In this document: positions 8,906 to 15,708 of the stretch, piece by piece
Numbering within the stretch: position 1 is the stretch's first letter
Layout: every line of letters begins with the position of its first letter
Source of the DNA: an uncultured Glaciecola sp.
GTDB lineage: Bacteria > Pseudomonadota > Gammaproteobacteria > Enterobacterales > Alteromonadaceae
Direction of reading: 5' to 3'
Assembly (NCBI GenBank): GCA_905479945.1
Contig: CAJQOP010000059.1
Coordinates: 62,001 to 126,000, forward strand
DNA: 64,000 nucleotides
Made by a program: the position numbers and the translations under genes
Notes under the pieces: generated by a model
Database searches by the model: none
What the model was told of the DNA's origin: nothing
The model's input: the letters and a program-made list of their open reading frames with translations, nothing else

Positions 8906-8925
8906 TTGGGCTCAGTCAAGCCCAA
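8906..8925. terminator. hairpin between convergent genes, overlapping the porin stop
   Basis: TTGGGCT and AGCCCAA form a 7-bp perfect stem around a 6-base loop. It lies 6 bases after the secreted-protein stop and contains the last codons and stop of the convergent porin gene. There is no T-run on either side, so a bidirectional terminator is only plausible. Confidence 0.4.
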
Positions 8926-9973
8926 AGCTTAGGTTAAACTTAACGACTAGGCCAAGTGATATTACATTAGGATCATCACCTAGTGCAGGCACTACCTTGT
9001 CGCCATGGCCTTTGCCGTTGACACTAAAGTTAACACTCTGATCGTTATCAGTGCGAGCATAGGCAATATAGATAGTGATATTTTTATCAAGCAAATAATC
9101 ATATCCAATTGCAAATTGTTGCGCATCGGCATTCTCACTGTCACTGTTAGTAAATGCTATTTGTGACTTGAGTATACCTTTGTGACCAATTTTTACAGAA
9201 CCTCCTAAACTATAGCTGTCGCGCTCTACTCCAGCTATTCCCATAATATCGCTTTCATTTTGGAATCCGCCGCCAAACGTAAAGCGACCAAAGTCGTAGC
9301 CAAAAGTTAATGCTAGAGAAGTATGGTCATTCAGAAATGAATCGGATTGACCAATACGGGCATAAGCGAGTCCTAACATTAAGTCTGATGAGTTATAACT
9401 ACTTTTAATGATGGTCTTATCAGAATCAGCTTCACCCTCTTCTGGCGTATATGTAACTGCAATGTCGAAGTTATTATAATTTGGAGTCTGGTAGTAAATA
9501 ACATTATCTAAGCGGCCAGGAACGCCAGACGCTTCCCAAAAATTACCTAAATCACCTACTTGGTCAGCAAACAAATTATAGTCATTCGCCCATTGATCGA
9601 GTGCCGGCATATGACCAATAAGTATTTTACCAAAATTGCCTCGCAGGCCCACATAGCTCTCTCGCCCTTTAGTAAATATCTGCCCTGCTGAATCGGCACC
9701 ACCATTTCCATCGTTGAAGCCTTGTGCCGTCAAATCAACACCGGTTTCATATTGGAAAATGGCCTCCAAATTCTCGTTCAATGCATAACTACCGGATACA
9801 CCAAGTCGAGAAGAATTGCTCGTTACATAATTGCTTGTTAATTGCCCGTCATCAATCATGTCAGCTGATAGGTGACCCAGCCCATAAACTGAAAGTTCTG
9901 ATGCGTGCGCAATATGCACAGCTTGGCTTAAAAGAGTGCTTAGTATTAAGACACCAAATTGCGTTTTATTCAT
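8912..9973 (-). CDS. outer-membrane porin (gram-negative trimeric type)
   Basis: A 353-residue porin of the general OmpC/Neisseria-type (Porin_4) group. A signal peptide (ending HASELSVYG) is followed by YGLGHLSADM and SRLGVSGSYAL..NLEAIFQYE, then RESYVGLRGNFGKILIGHMP (typical L3/strand pattern) and alternating beta strands. I chose the ATG at 9973 because the signal peptide begins there and GGGA lies upstream. The frame itself reaches 10045. The final strand ends at Phe but three extra residues (GLD) follow, whereas porins normally end in an aromatic residue recognised by BamA. The substrate is unknown. Confidence 0.85.
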   Translation of the reverse strand: MNKTQFGVLILSTLLSQAVHIAHASELSVYGLGHLSADMIDDGQLTSNYVTSNSSRLGVSGSYALNENLEAIFQYETGVDLTAQGFNDGNGGADSAGQIFTKGRESYVGLRGNFGKILIGHMPALDQWANDYNLFADQVGDLGNFWEASGVPGRLDNVIYYQTPNYNNFDIAVTYTPEEGEADSDKTIIKSSYNSSDLMLGLAYARIGQSDSFLNDHTSLALTFGYDFGRFTFGGGFQNESDIMGIAGVERDSYSLGGSVKIGHKGILKSQIAFTNSDSENADAQQFAIGYDYLLDKNITIYIAYARTDNDQSVNFSVNGKGHGDKVVPALGDDPNVISLGLVVKFNLSFGLD

Positions 9974-10045
9974 CGATATAAATTCCCAAACGTTATTTGT
10001 AAAATCACTCAGCAGTCTAAAAGACGTTTTAATATTTCGACGCAT

Positions 10046-10436
10046 TAAACCTTAAATTTAGAATAAGGGCATACCCTAAGGTAGTCTTGCGTCAAGCATT
10101 TATGTTTCTTGAAAAATTCACCATTGAAGCCTCAATATGAGTTAAGTTTTAAAACCACTATTAAGACTTCAACCTTTTATCTAACGCTTGTATCGGCTGA
10201 AATTTGTAAACATGAACGAGTAGAAATACCTAATTGAACGTTGCGAAGTCATTTTTTGAATAGGAAAAGGTCAAAACTTGCTGGGTATGAAAGCATCTCT
10301 AACTAATCCTCTCAGTCTATTTGAGTTGCTAACTGTGCGAAGTCAGGCACCGAAAGCCTGCAGTTGGCACGAATGCCACTGGCAGAAATCATCCTATTGA
10401 TTTGCATTTGAAGCAGAAACTCAATTCCAAGACACG
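10046..10436. other. intergenic region with one imperfect hairpin
   Basis: No coding frame is convincing here. Between 10358 and 10385 a stem of about 11 bp with one bulge (CTGCAGTTGGCA against TGCCACTGGCAG) forms without a T-run. The porin promoter should lie near the left side, but I see no clear -35/-10 pair. Confidence 0.4.
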
Positions 10437-10516
10437 GCTGCACCTAATGGAGTGCAGCTGCATCTAATTGAGTGCAGCAGCGCCTAATGAAGTGCTGCTA
10501 TGGCTAATGAAATACA
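10437..10516. repeat. four 20-bp tandem repeats duplicating the 3' end of the MAPEG gene
   Basis: Four head-to-tail 20-base units start at 10437, 10457, 10477 and 10497. On the plus strand they share gctgca.ctaat.gagtgca. The rightmost unit contains the last codons and TAG stop of the minus-strand MAPEG gene, and each further unit carries the same CAT/AAT-TAG end. The gene's 3' terminus has therefore been copied several times downstream. Confidence 0.8.
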
Positions 10517-10935
10517 GCAATTGCCGCATGGATTGTCAAAGCAATGATGCACAGACTGGAGAGCATGAACAGAGAGAATCGAATCACAATCCGATTGAAG
10601 GTTACTTGAACCAAGCTATGCATGACTCGCAGAGCAACGTAAATCCAAGCTATTATTAGATTCAATCCATCTCCCATACCAAGCATGGCCAAAACCAAAC
10701 AAATTACATAAAAAAGTGTTGGTTCGGTGAGCAGATGATTGTAGTTTTGTGCTTTCCACTGGACTTTTGGAGGAAGTAACTCATCCAAGTCAGATCCCTT
10801 TCCACCAGTCATATTAGGAATATCGATCTTAGCTTTTTTCATCGCAGGAATGCGGGTGAAATACATCCACAGCCACACGATCATGGTCCACAATACTAGT
10901 GTGACGATGGGTTGAAAAATTGGACTATTTACCAT
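10504..10935 (-). CDS. MAPEG-family membrane protein
   Basis: A 143-residue integral membrane protein with about four hydrophobic segments. The central region WKAQNYNHLLTEPTLFYVI, then AWIYVALRVMHSLVQ, is the MAPEG signature (eicosanoid and glutathione metabolism membrane proteins). Bacterial MAPEG proteins are mostly uncharacterised, and some have glutathione transferase activity. AAGGA lies 9 bases before the ATG. It is on the same strand as the DapA-like gene upstream, separated by 144 bases without a clear terminator. Confidence 0.8.
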   Translation of the reverse strand: MVNSPIFQPIVTLVLWTMIVWLWMYFTRIPAMKKAKIDIPNMTGGKGSDLDELLPPKVQWKAQNYNHLLTEPTLFYVICLVLAMLGMGDGLNLIIAWIYVALRVMHSLVQVTFNRIVIRFSLFMLSSLCIIALTIHAAIAVFH

Positions 10936-11079
10936 TTTGAATTTCCTTAAATGTGGGCGAGATAAGCCCCAGCGACTTGGATCAGGTTTAGATACTGTGC
11001 AATTGTATCAGTGGGTCCCTCCAGAGCGCAACAGGGCGAACTTGGAGCCAGTGTTAAAATCCAAACACAACAGGCTTTA

Positions 11080-11973
11080 TCAGCTCAGTTCTAAGTCATT
11101 AATAAGTGCAATAAGCCTTTTTCTAGCAGTCCCATCTAACGTTCTAAGAGGCAAAGGCAAGCTAGGGGAATTTATGAGATCTTGAAGCTCAGCAGCAGTA
11201 GCTATTACTCGCAGACTTCCACCGTTTTGTTTGAATAAGTCCCATATTGGTCGTAAGCGTTCGGAAAGACGTGTGGACTCCTTAATATTACCAGAAAGTG
11301 CCGCTCTAACTATCTCTAAGGTTGTATGTGGGAACAATCCACCTATAACTGAATACCAAACTTCGCAACCGGCATTTAATCCTGTTGCACCAGATGCATC
11401 TCCACTTATTCCGATCGTTACATGTGGTGGGATCATCGCACGTAAACGTTTAACACGGGCCTTTGCTTCTTCCAGATCATCAGGGACGCCAGGAATTTTA
11501 ATGGAACGTACGTTTGGAAGTTGAGCGATACGACCATGAAGTTCGTCGCTGAATGCAAAGTGGGTAGTGCTAGGATTGTCATAAACACATAGGTCAATCG
11601 ATAGCTCACGTGTCACCGTTTGGTATAGGTTAAATACATCTGTATCGGATAATTTTTGATAAGACATTGGAGCTAATAACACGGCACTCACTCCAGCTTC
11701 TTGGGCGTCTTGTGCAAGAGACAAAACATCTCGAGTTCGCAAAGCACTGATGCCTGCAATAACAGGAACTTTTCCGGCATGCCTCACTGCCAACGCAGTG
11801 AGATGCATGCGCTCATCTAGAGTTAGATAGGCATAGTTGCCGGTAGAACCCAATACACCAATTGAGTCTACACCAGCTAAACAAACTCTATCGACTAGCT
11901 TGACGAAATCAGCTTCGTTTATGCTATTTTCATTCATGGGCGTTAACACAAATGCACTGAGGCCTGAAAACAC
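11080..11973 (-). CDS. DapA / N-acetylneuraminate lyase family protein
   Basis: A 297-residue class I aldolase-like protein of the dihydrodipicolinate synthase/NAL superfamily. GSTG (residues about 47-50) corresponds to the family GTTGE loop, VYDNPSTT carries the catalytic Tyr, and SIKIPG carries the Schiff-base Lys. The canonical E after GSTG is replaced by N-Y, so the substrate is probably not that of DapA itself. I chose a GTG start at 11973, since a strong AAAAGGAG lies 6 bases upstream and the TIM-barrel begins there. The longer frame to 12066 runs over the neighbouring gene. Confidence 0.83.
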   Translation of the reverse strand: MFSGLSAFVLTPMNENSINEADFVKLVDRVCLAGVDSIGVLGSTGNYAYLTLDERMHLTALAVRHAGKVPVIAGISALRTRDVLSLAQDAQEAGVSAVLLAPMSYQKLSDTDVFNLYQTVTRELSIDLCVYDNPSTTHFAFSDELHGRIAQLPNVRSIKIPGVPDDLEEAKARVKRLRAMIPPHVTIGISGDASGATGLNAGCEVWYSVIGGLFPHTTLEIVRAALSGNIKESTRLSERLRPIWDLFKQNGGSLRVIATAAELQDLINSPSLPLPLRTLDGTARKRLIALINDLELS

Positions 11974-12010
11974 TTGATTCTCCTTTTGTATTTGATATGT
12001 GACCACTAAT

Positions 12011-12451
12011 TCAAGTCTCCCGCCATAACTTCTTTGTGCCCAATAAATAGTACATACCATAGACACAGCAGATTACTGAGCTTACAACCCAAAACGTCAT
12101 TGAATTTTGATGCACTACGGGGTCTGAAGTAAGAAACGGTGCAAATAGCCCTACAACACCACGAACAAGATAAACAGCAGTAATTAGAACCAAACAAGTC
12201 TTCAATAATGGCAACTTAACAATAAGGCCTGCACCTGACCAAGCATAAAGTCCCCACACAGCGAGAATAGAAGAAATTGCTATAGTGACGATTGTGGGAT
12301 AAGGGTCACCGGCAGAAGAAAGTTGCGCCATTCTCTCGCCTGCGCCAAAAAACAAATACCAATCAGGACCGCCAAAGATACAAGCGATATGCAACAAGGA
12401 TGCAAAAAAGCTCAAGATGCCAGCAATTATAAGTTGATAATTCCTTTGCAT
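12011..12451 (-). CDS. small four-helix membrane protein, cassette gene
   Basis: A 146-residue protein with four hydrophobic segments and charged ends, and no recognised domain. An AGAGGA Shine-Dalgarno lies 7 bases before the ATG. The start is only 17 bases downstream of the attC-like site at 12468-12572, the usual position for an integron cassette gene. No attC-like site follows it; instead the DapA-family gene begins 37 bases after its stop. It may be the last cassette or a gene stranded at the edge of the array. Confidence 0.65.
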   Translation of the reverse strand: MQRNYQLIIAGILSFFASLLHIACIFGGPDWYLFFGAGERMAQLSSAGDPYPTIVTIAISSILAVWGLYAWSGAGLIVKLPLLKTCLVLITAVYLVRGVVGLFAPFLTSDPVVHQNSMTFWVVSSVICCVYGMYYLLGTKKLWRET

Positions 12452-12467
12452 TTAAAATCCTCTTGTC

Positions 12468-12572
12468 ACATAACACCCAATTAACGGGCCTAAGCAAGGC
12501 GCGATAATGCCGAAAGTATGCCGTGTTTGTGTCCCAGCGACCGAAGCGAGTGCGTTAAATTGATTGTTATGT
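12468..12572 (-). repeat. attC-like recombination site 1 (105 bp)
   Basis: In minus-strand sense the site begins ACATAAC (R'') and ends GTTATGT (R'), exact complements. The inner boxes TTTAACG and CGTTAA can also pair, leaving a long variable middle. R'' supplies the TAA stop of the cupin gene, and R' lies just before the next gene, exactly as in integron cassettes. The match is by eye to the RYYYAAC / GTTRRRY consensus. Confidence 0.72.
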
Positions 12573-13055
12573 CCCGGGTTCAAAGAAAGGTTTCCCATCA
12601 GCAAGGTCATAGATTTCGATCTTCTCGCCAAGCCTAAGCATTCTTTTCCCTAGTGTTGGGAAATCGGCAATTTCGTGTTCTTTATTCTCTCCACCCATCA
12701 TGTAAACCAATTCTGTCTGAAATGGATTAGTCATGTTATGTGGAACTGACGGAGTCGGAAATGCAACAAAATCTCCCGGTAAAAGCTCATATTCTTCACC
12801 ATCAATCTGAGCTAAACCTTTACCTGAAATTACGTAAACCCATTCCTCTTCCGTGTGGTGAAGATGATAAGCAAACGATTCTTTTCCTGGTTCAATACGA
12901 ACTAGACTAACGCCAGTGCGAACCAAGCCAGCGAGTCGGCTCATATGAGTTCCAACAAGCTCCGATTTGGGATTCCATGGATGAGAAAACACACTCTTAT
13001 TTTCGTCTATTTCTGATCTTCTAAGTATATGCGGATACATTTTATCTTTATCCAT
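12567..13055 (-). CDS. cupin-domain protein, cassette gene
   Basis: A 162-residue protein with a double-stranded beta-helix (cupin_2) core. The first metal-binding motif appears as HLHHTEEEWVYVISG and the second as LLPGDFVAFP..VPHNM, with the metal-ligand His and Glu present. Such proteins may bind small ligands, sugars or act as isomerases/oxygenases; the function is not deducible. The ATG at 13055 has AGGA 6 bases upstream. Its stop codon lies inside the attC-like box, and the gene is preceded at 13 bases by a small membrane-protein gene, so the two may share one cassette. Confidence 0.8.
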   Translation of the reverse strand: MDKDKMYPHILRRSEIDENKSVFSHPWNPKSELVGTHMSRLAGLVRTGVSLVRIEPGKESFAYHLHHTEEEWVYVISGKGLAQIDGEEYELLPGDFVAFPTPSVPHNMTNPFQTELVYMMGGENKEHEIADFPTLGKRMLRLGEKIEIYDLADGKPFFEPGT

Positions 13056-13067
13056 CACATTTCCTTT

Positions 13068-13418
13068 TTATGTTGCAGGTTGCTGGCTACCCTCGAGTAC
13101 GGGGCTATAAATACCCCAGATGGCAAACGGTATTAATAATAATGACAACACAATAAGCCAAGTTAGTACTTTCATTTCATTACTGCTTTTGCGTTTACTA
13201 ACTCTAAATAATATAAAGGCCGAAATTAATCCTAAAATCCCCCAATAGCGATAGGAACCAATTAATAAAGATGTTTGAATAGGCAGCTCCGATTCAAAAG
13301 AATCGAATACAATTTCAAACTGTTGGATTAATATAAAAGCACCATACGCAAACACACTAAAATAAAGCGTTGAAATTGTAGCTGCTATTATTTGAAAATT
13401 ACTCTTAACTTGAACCAT
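13068..13418 (-). CDS. small membrane protein, cassette gene
   Basis: A 116-residue protein with three hydrophobic segments (near residues 8-28, 50-70 and 83-103) and no recognised domain. The ATG at 13418 was chosen because AAAAGGAG lies 8 bases upstream. An upstream in-frame ATG has no spacing for a ribosome site. The gene is 12 bases before the cupin gene and probably co-transcribed with it. Confidence 0.6.
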   Translation of the reverse strand: MVQVKSNFQIIAATISTLYFSVFAYGAFILIQQFEIVFDSFESELPIQTSLLIGSYRYWGILGLISAFILFRVSKRKSSNEMKVLTWLIVLSLLLIPFAIWGIYSPVLEGSQQPAT

Positions 13419-13528
13419 GAACTGCATCTCCTTTTGCAACTGGAGTAATCAGAGGATACTCTTTCTGCACATATAGTGGGCTGATTGTAAATTCATCGTA
13501 GCCGGGAGCGAAACTGCATGCGATAGCC

Positions 13529-13876
13529 TTACAATTTAATCCAAATAATATTATAAACAGTGTAGAATTGTGCACAAGCCTCCTGAGTAACTAACTCATT
13601 TAAACTTATTTCAATCGACACTCCGGCAGCAGAAAACTCAAGCTCCAGTATCTCCATGTAATACTTCAGACTAAAAATTTCACCTGAGCCCAATGTCTGG
13701 TTTTCTTCGATTAGCTTAAACGAGTTCGCATGGACAAAAATCACGGTTAAGCTAGGTTTATTTACTGGATGATCTTGTGTTTTTCCTTGAGCTGAACGAG
13801 AAACAGAAAATTGCGTAATGCTTGCTGTCTGTACTGATTTGTTAAGTATGCTCGTCCAAAACCTTGATTTGCGCAA
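13529..13876 (-). CDS. doubtful ORF overlapping a lipoprotein gene end
   Basis: A 115-codon frame starting at a TTG and overlapping the 3' end of the lipoprotein gene by 35 bases. The translation (for example SLTVIFVHANSF and EILELEFSAAGV) is not low-complexity and has no strong competing frame, so it may be real. I see no ribosome site and no family. It could be a genuine cassette gene with an unusual start, or a decayed gene. Confidence 0.3.
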   Translation of the reverse strand: MRKSRFWTSILNKSVQTASITQFSVSRSAQGKTQDHPVNKPSLTVIFVHANSFKLIEENQTLGSGEIFSLKYYMEILELEFSAAGVSIEISLNELVTQEACAQFYTVYNIIWIKL

Positions 13877-14303
13877 TGTCCATTACCCTGATGTGTGTTT
13901 GGTAATAATATTTGCCAGATGGTTTACCTTGTAAACCAAAATTAATTCTAATCCTTTTTGCCTGTCCAAAAACTGAAACGGATTTGTTTATAAAATACTC
14001 TTGTGGTGTTGCTCCATATTTTTCCACAAACAAGGGAACTAGACTAGGATGTATAGCCACTGTGACTGAGCGTTGGTCACGGTAGTCGAATTCTGTATTG
14101 AGGTATACAAACGGCCCTTGCTTCCCAGCCGCTTTGATTTTTAATACGTACTCGCCTTCGACACCATCCGGCGCAGATCCTGCCGCGCTTTTGATTATTT
14201 CCATAGTGTTGGAATAAGATATCACTAATTCCTTACTGGGTGCAGGCTGAGTTGTGGTGCATCCAGCTAAAACAAGAACGAGACTTAATAAAACTATTTT
14301 CAT
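13842..14303 (-). CDS. lipoprotein of unknown function, cassette gene
   Basis: A 153-residue protein with a short signal peptide and lipobox LAGC (Cys15), followed by a Thr/Pro linker and a compact, beta-rich domain. No known family is recognised. AGGAAATAAAAA precedes the ATG, and the attC-like R' box ends 20 bases upstream. The gene is therefore positioned as the first gene of a cassette. The mature protein should sit in the outer or inner membrane facing the periplasm. Confidence 0.7.
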   Translation of the reverse strand: MKIVLLSLVLVLAGCTTTQPAPSKELVISYSNTMEIIKSAAGSAPDGVEGEYVLKIKAAGKQGPFVYLNTEFDYRDQRSVTVAIHPSLVPLFVEKYGATPQEYFINKSVSVFGQAKRIRINFGLQGKPSGKYYYQTHIRVMDIAQIKVLDEHT

Positions 14304-14322
14304 TTTTTATTTCCTAATGAAT

Positions 14323-14398
14323 ACATAACACCATTTTAAGCCGAGGGCGCGTGCTCTTCGCGAACATCTAATCCATCTTCAAAATTTTGATTATATGT
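14323..14398 (-). repeat. attC-like recombination site 2 (76 bp)
   Basis: In minus-strand sense R' is GTTATGT at the downstream end, and an imperfect R'' (ACATATAATC) is at the upstream end. The inner L boxes are ATTTTGAAG and CTTAAAAT, complementary except for one unpaired G, which is the extrahelical base typical of attC sites. It sits 10 bases after the stop of the upstream cassette gene. Confidence 0.65.
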
Positions 14399-14408
14399 AC
14401 ATTTACAA

Positions 14409-14819
14409 CTAGTCAAAATAAGACAAACCCTGAATCAATTGTTCAACGGGAATAACAGTACCCGTTTGGTCGTCTATTGTGATTCCATTGCACTTTGTAT
14501 TCAATAAAATAGCTGTAGAAAATGCTGAAACGGCTTCACTTTCTCTTGCGCCAAAACGGAATTGGTATACTAGCCCATTAGTCAATTGTTGAGGCACAAG
14601 GACTTGAAAGAAATCTGGTAATTCTTTTACTGGAAATGAGTAAGACTCGACACCCGCAGCCTTTCCACTAACGGTCGCAGGCAGAAATCCGCTGTGAGTT
14701 TTTAGCTCAATCTCTTTTTCATACTGTATTGAATACCCAAGTTCATCTGAATATTCATTTAACTTAGTAGTCGTAGTATCGCAATCAAGCGCTAGAATTA
14801 CGAACAAACTCATAGACAT
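14409..14819 (-). CDS. small hypothetical protein, cassette gene
   Basis: A 136-residue soluble protein starting MSMSLFVILALDCDTTTTKL. It has no signal peptide and no membrane segments. I recall similar short proteins beginning MSLFVLL.LDCDT from marine gammaproteobacterial cassettes, but give no function. AGGA lies 7 bases before the ATG, 43 bases downstream of attC-like site 3. The stop is followed by attC-like site 2, so this is a classic one-gene cassette. Confidence 0.65.
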   Translation of the reverse strand: MSMSLFVILALDCDTTTTKLNEYSDELGYSIQYEKEIELKTHSGFLPATVSGKAAGVESYSFPVKELPDFFQVLVPQQLTNGLVYQFRFGARESEAVSAFSTAILLNTKCNGITIDDQTGTVIPVEQLIQGLSYFD

Positions 14820-14861
14820 GGAGACATCCTTTCCTTTTCAGAGCTTAAATTTTCAAAGTAC

Positions 14862-14927
14862 ATATAACACCCGATTAAGCGGCGTTGGCCGCTCTTGCCA
14901 ATGTCCGTCTTCAAGTATTTGTTATTC
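14862..14927 (-). repeat. attC-like recombination site 3 (66 bp)
   Basis: In minus-strand sense it runs from GAATAAC (R'') to GTTATAT (R'). The inner L boxes are ACTTGAAG and GCTTAAT, and there is a central stem TTGGC/GCCAA. The TAA within R'' is the stop codon of the upstream gene, as in site 1. Orientation and spacing agree with the other two sites. Confidence 0.7.
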
Positions 14928-15287
14928 ACGTCTTGCCACAAGCTCTTTACATTCGGGACATTGCACATATTGGGTGTTACCCACTAAGCAATTATCTAAA
15001 GCTATTTGCAAACATTCGTTTGGAGCGAGATCAGTGCAACATGATGGACAAATCACACCGTTTTTACTATGCCACCTGCTCATAGTAATTATTATGTAAA
15101 GAGCTAGTAACACAAGTAGACTCAAACCTGCTAAAAACTCATTTTTACCAAGTAAAAAACCAAGAACTATACTTACGGTAAGTAAAATAACAAAAAACGC
15201 TAATATTATCCGGTCACGCTGAACTGTAGCTCGACTATATGTGGCTATAGCTATATTCAATTCATCAGCATTCATAATTCTACCCAT
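14922..15287 (-). CDS. membrane protein with C-terminal zinc ribbon, cassette gene
   Basis: A 121-residue protein. Two hydrophobic segments lie at about 27-45 and 50-69. They are followed by a cytoplasmic-type zinc ribbon formed by CPSC (about residues 80-83) and CPEC (about 110-113). Function unknown. The start could also be the ATG four codons in (MNADEL), and neither has a clear ribosome site. The stop codon is supplied by the attC-like R'' box. No attC-like or attI-like site is seen upstream, so this may be the first cassette of the cluster. Confidence 0.62.
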   Translation of the reverse strand: MGRIMNADELNIAIATYSRATVQRDRIILAFFVILLTVSIVLGFLLGKNEFLAGLSLLVLLALYIIITMSRWHSKNGVICPSCCTDLAPNECLQIALDNCLVGNTQYVQCPECKELVARRE

Positions 15288-15423
15288 AAAGTGAATAAAA
15301 TCTTATTATGAAGACTTCATGGTAACCCTCAGGTTGTTTCATCTAATAAGCTCCCCATTCCTTGATTGATATCAAAAGCTTACCCCTGATCAGGTAACAA
15401 TTTCCACTGCTTTTAATCGAGGA

Positions 15424-15441
15424 TACTATGAATTCATAGTA
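15424..15441. promoter_or_regulatory. 18-bp perfect palindrome
   Basis: TACTATGAATTCATAGTA is a perfect 18-base palindrome in the gap between the cassette cluster and the phosphatase-like lipoprotein gene. It is a candidate dimeric-repressor operator; no regulator is identified. Confidence 0.4.
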
Positions 15442-15479
15442 ACAACGGTATTTAAATTGTCATCAAACACAGGTGAAGT

Positions 15480-15566
15480 ATGAGCTACAGCCTGTTATTT
15501 GGCTTTGTAATATGTGTGTTACTGAGACTTTTAAGCAACACACATAGCAAAAACACCAAAAATTAA
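15480..15566 (+). CDS. possible 28-aa membrane micro-protein
   Basis: ATG at 15480 with AGGTG 4 bases upstream opens a 28-codon frame (MSYSLLFGFVICVLLRLL then a polar NTHSKNTKN tail), a single membrane segment with positively charged C-terminus. Nothing else confirms it. Confidence 0.25.
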   Translation: MSYSLLFGFVICVLLRLLSNTHSKNTKN

Positions 15567-15664
15567 ACAAAGGAGTAAAGGCTATAGCCTGCTGGTTGAA
15601 CGAAATTTGCTGCAACACTTTTTCTTCTTATATACGGTATGACTTAGCAAAGGTATAGTGGTAG

Positions 15665-15690
15665 CTTAATCCTTAATCCTTAATCCTTAA
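15665..15690 (+). repeat. 7-bp tandem repeat (CTTAATC x3 plus partial)
   Basis: Three exact CTTAATC copies plus CTTAA lie 19 bases before the next start codon. The array could vary in length by slippage and shift promoter or ribosome-site spacing. Confidence 0.7.
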
Positions 15691-15708
15691 ATAGCCTATG
15701 GGAACACT

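Noticed and set aside
13440-13528. Possible additional attC site between cassette genes
   Set aside because: TTGTAA/TTACAA ends pair, but no R or L boxes of the attC form are present.
15288-15423. attI or attC site upstream of the zinc-ribbon gene
   Set aside because: I searched for GTTRRRY/RYYYAAC pairs and found none in the right order.
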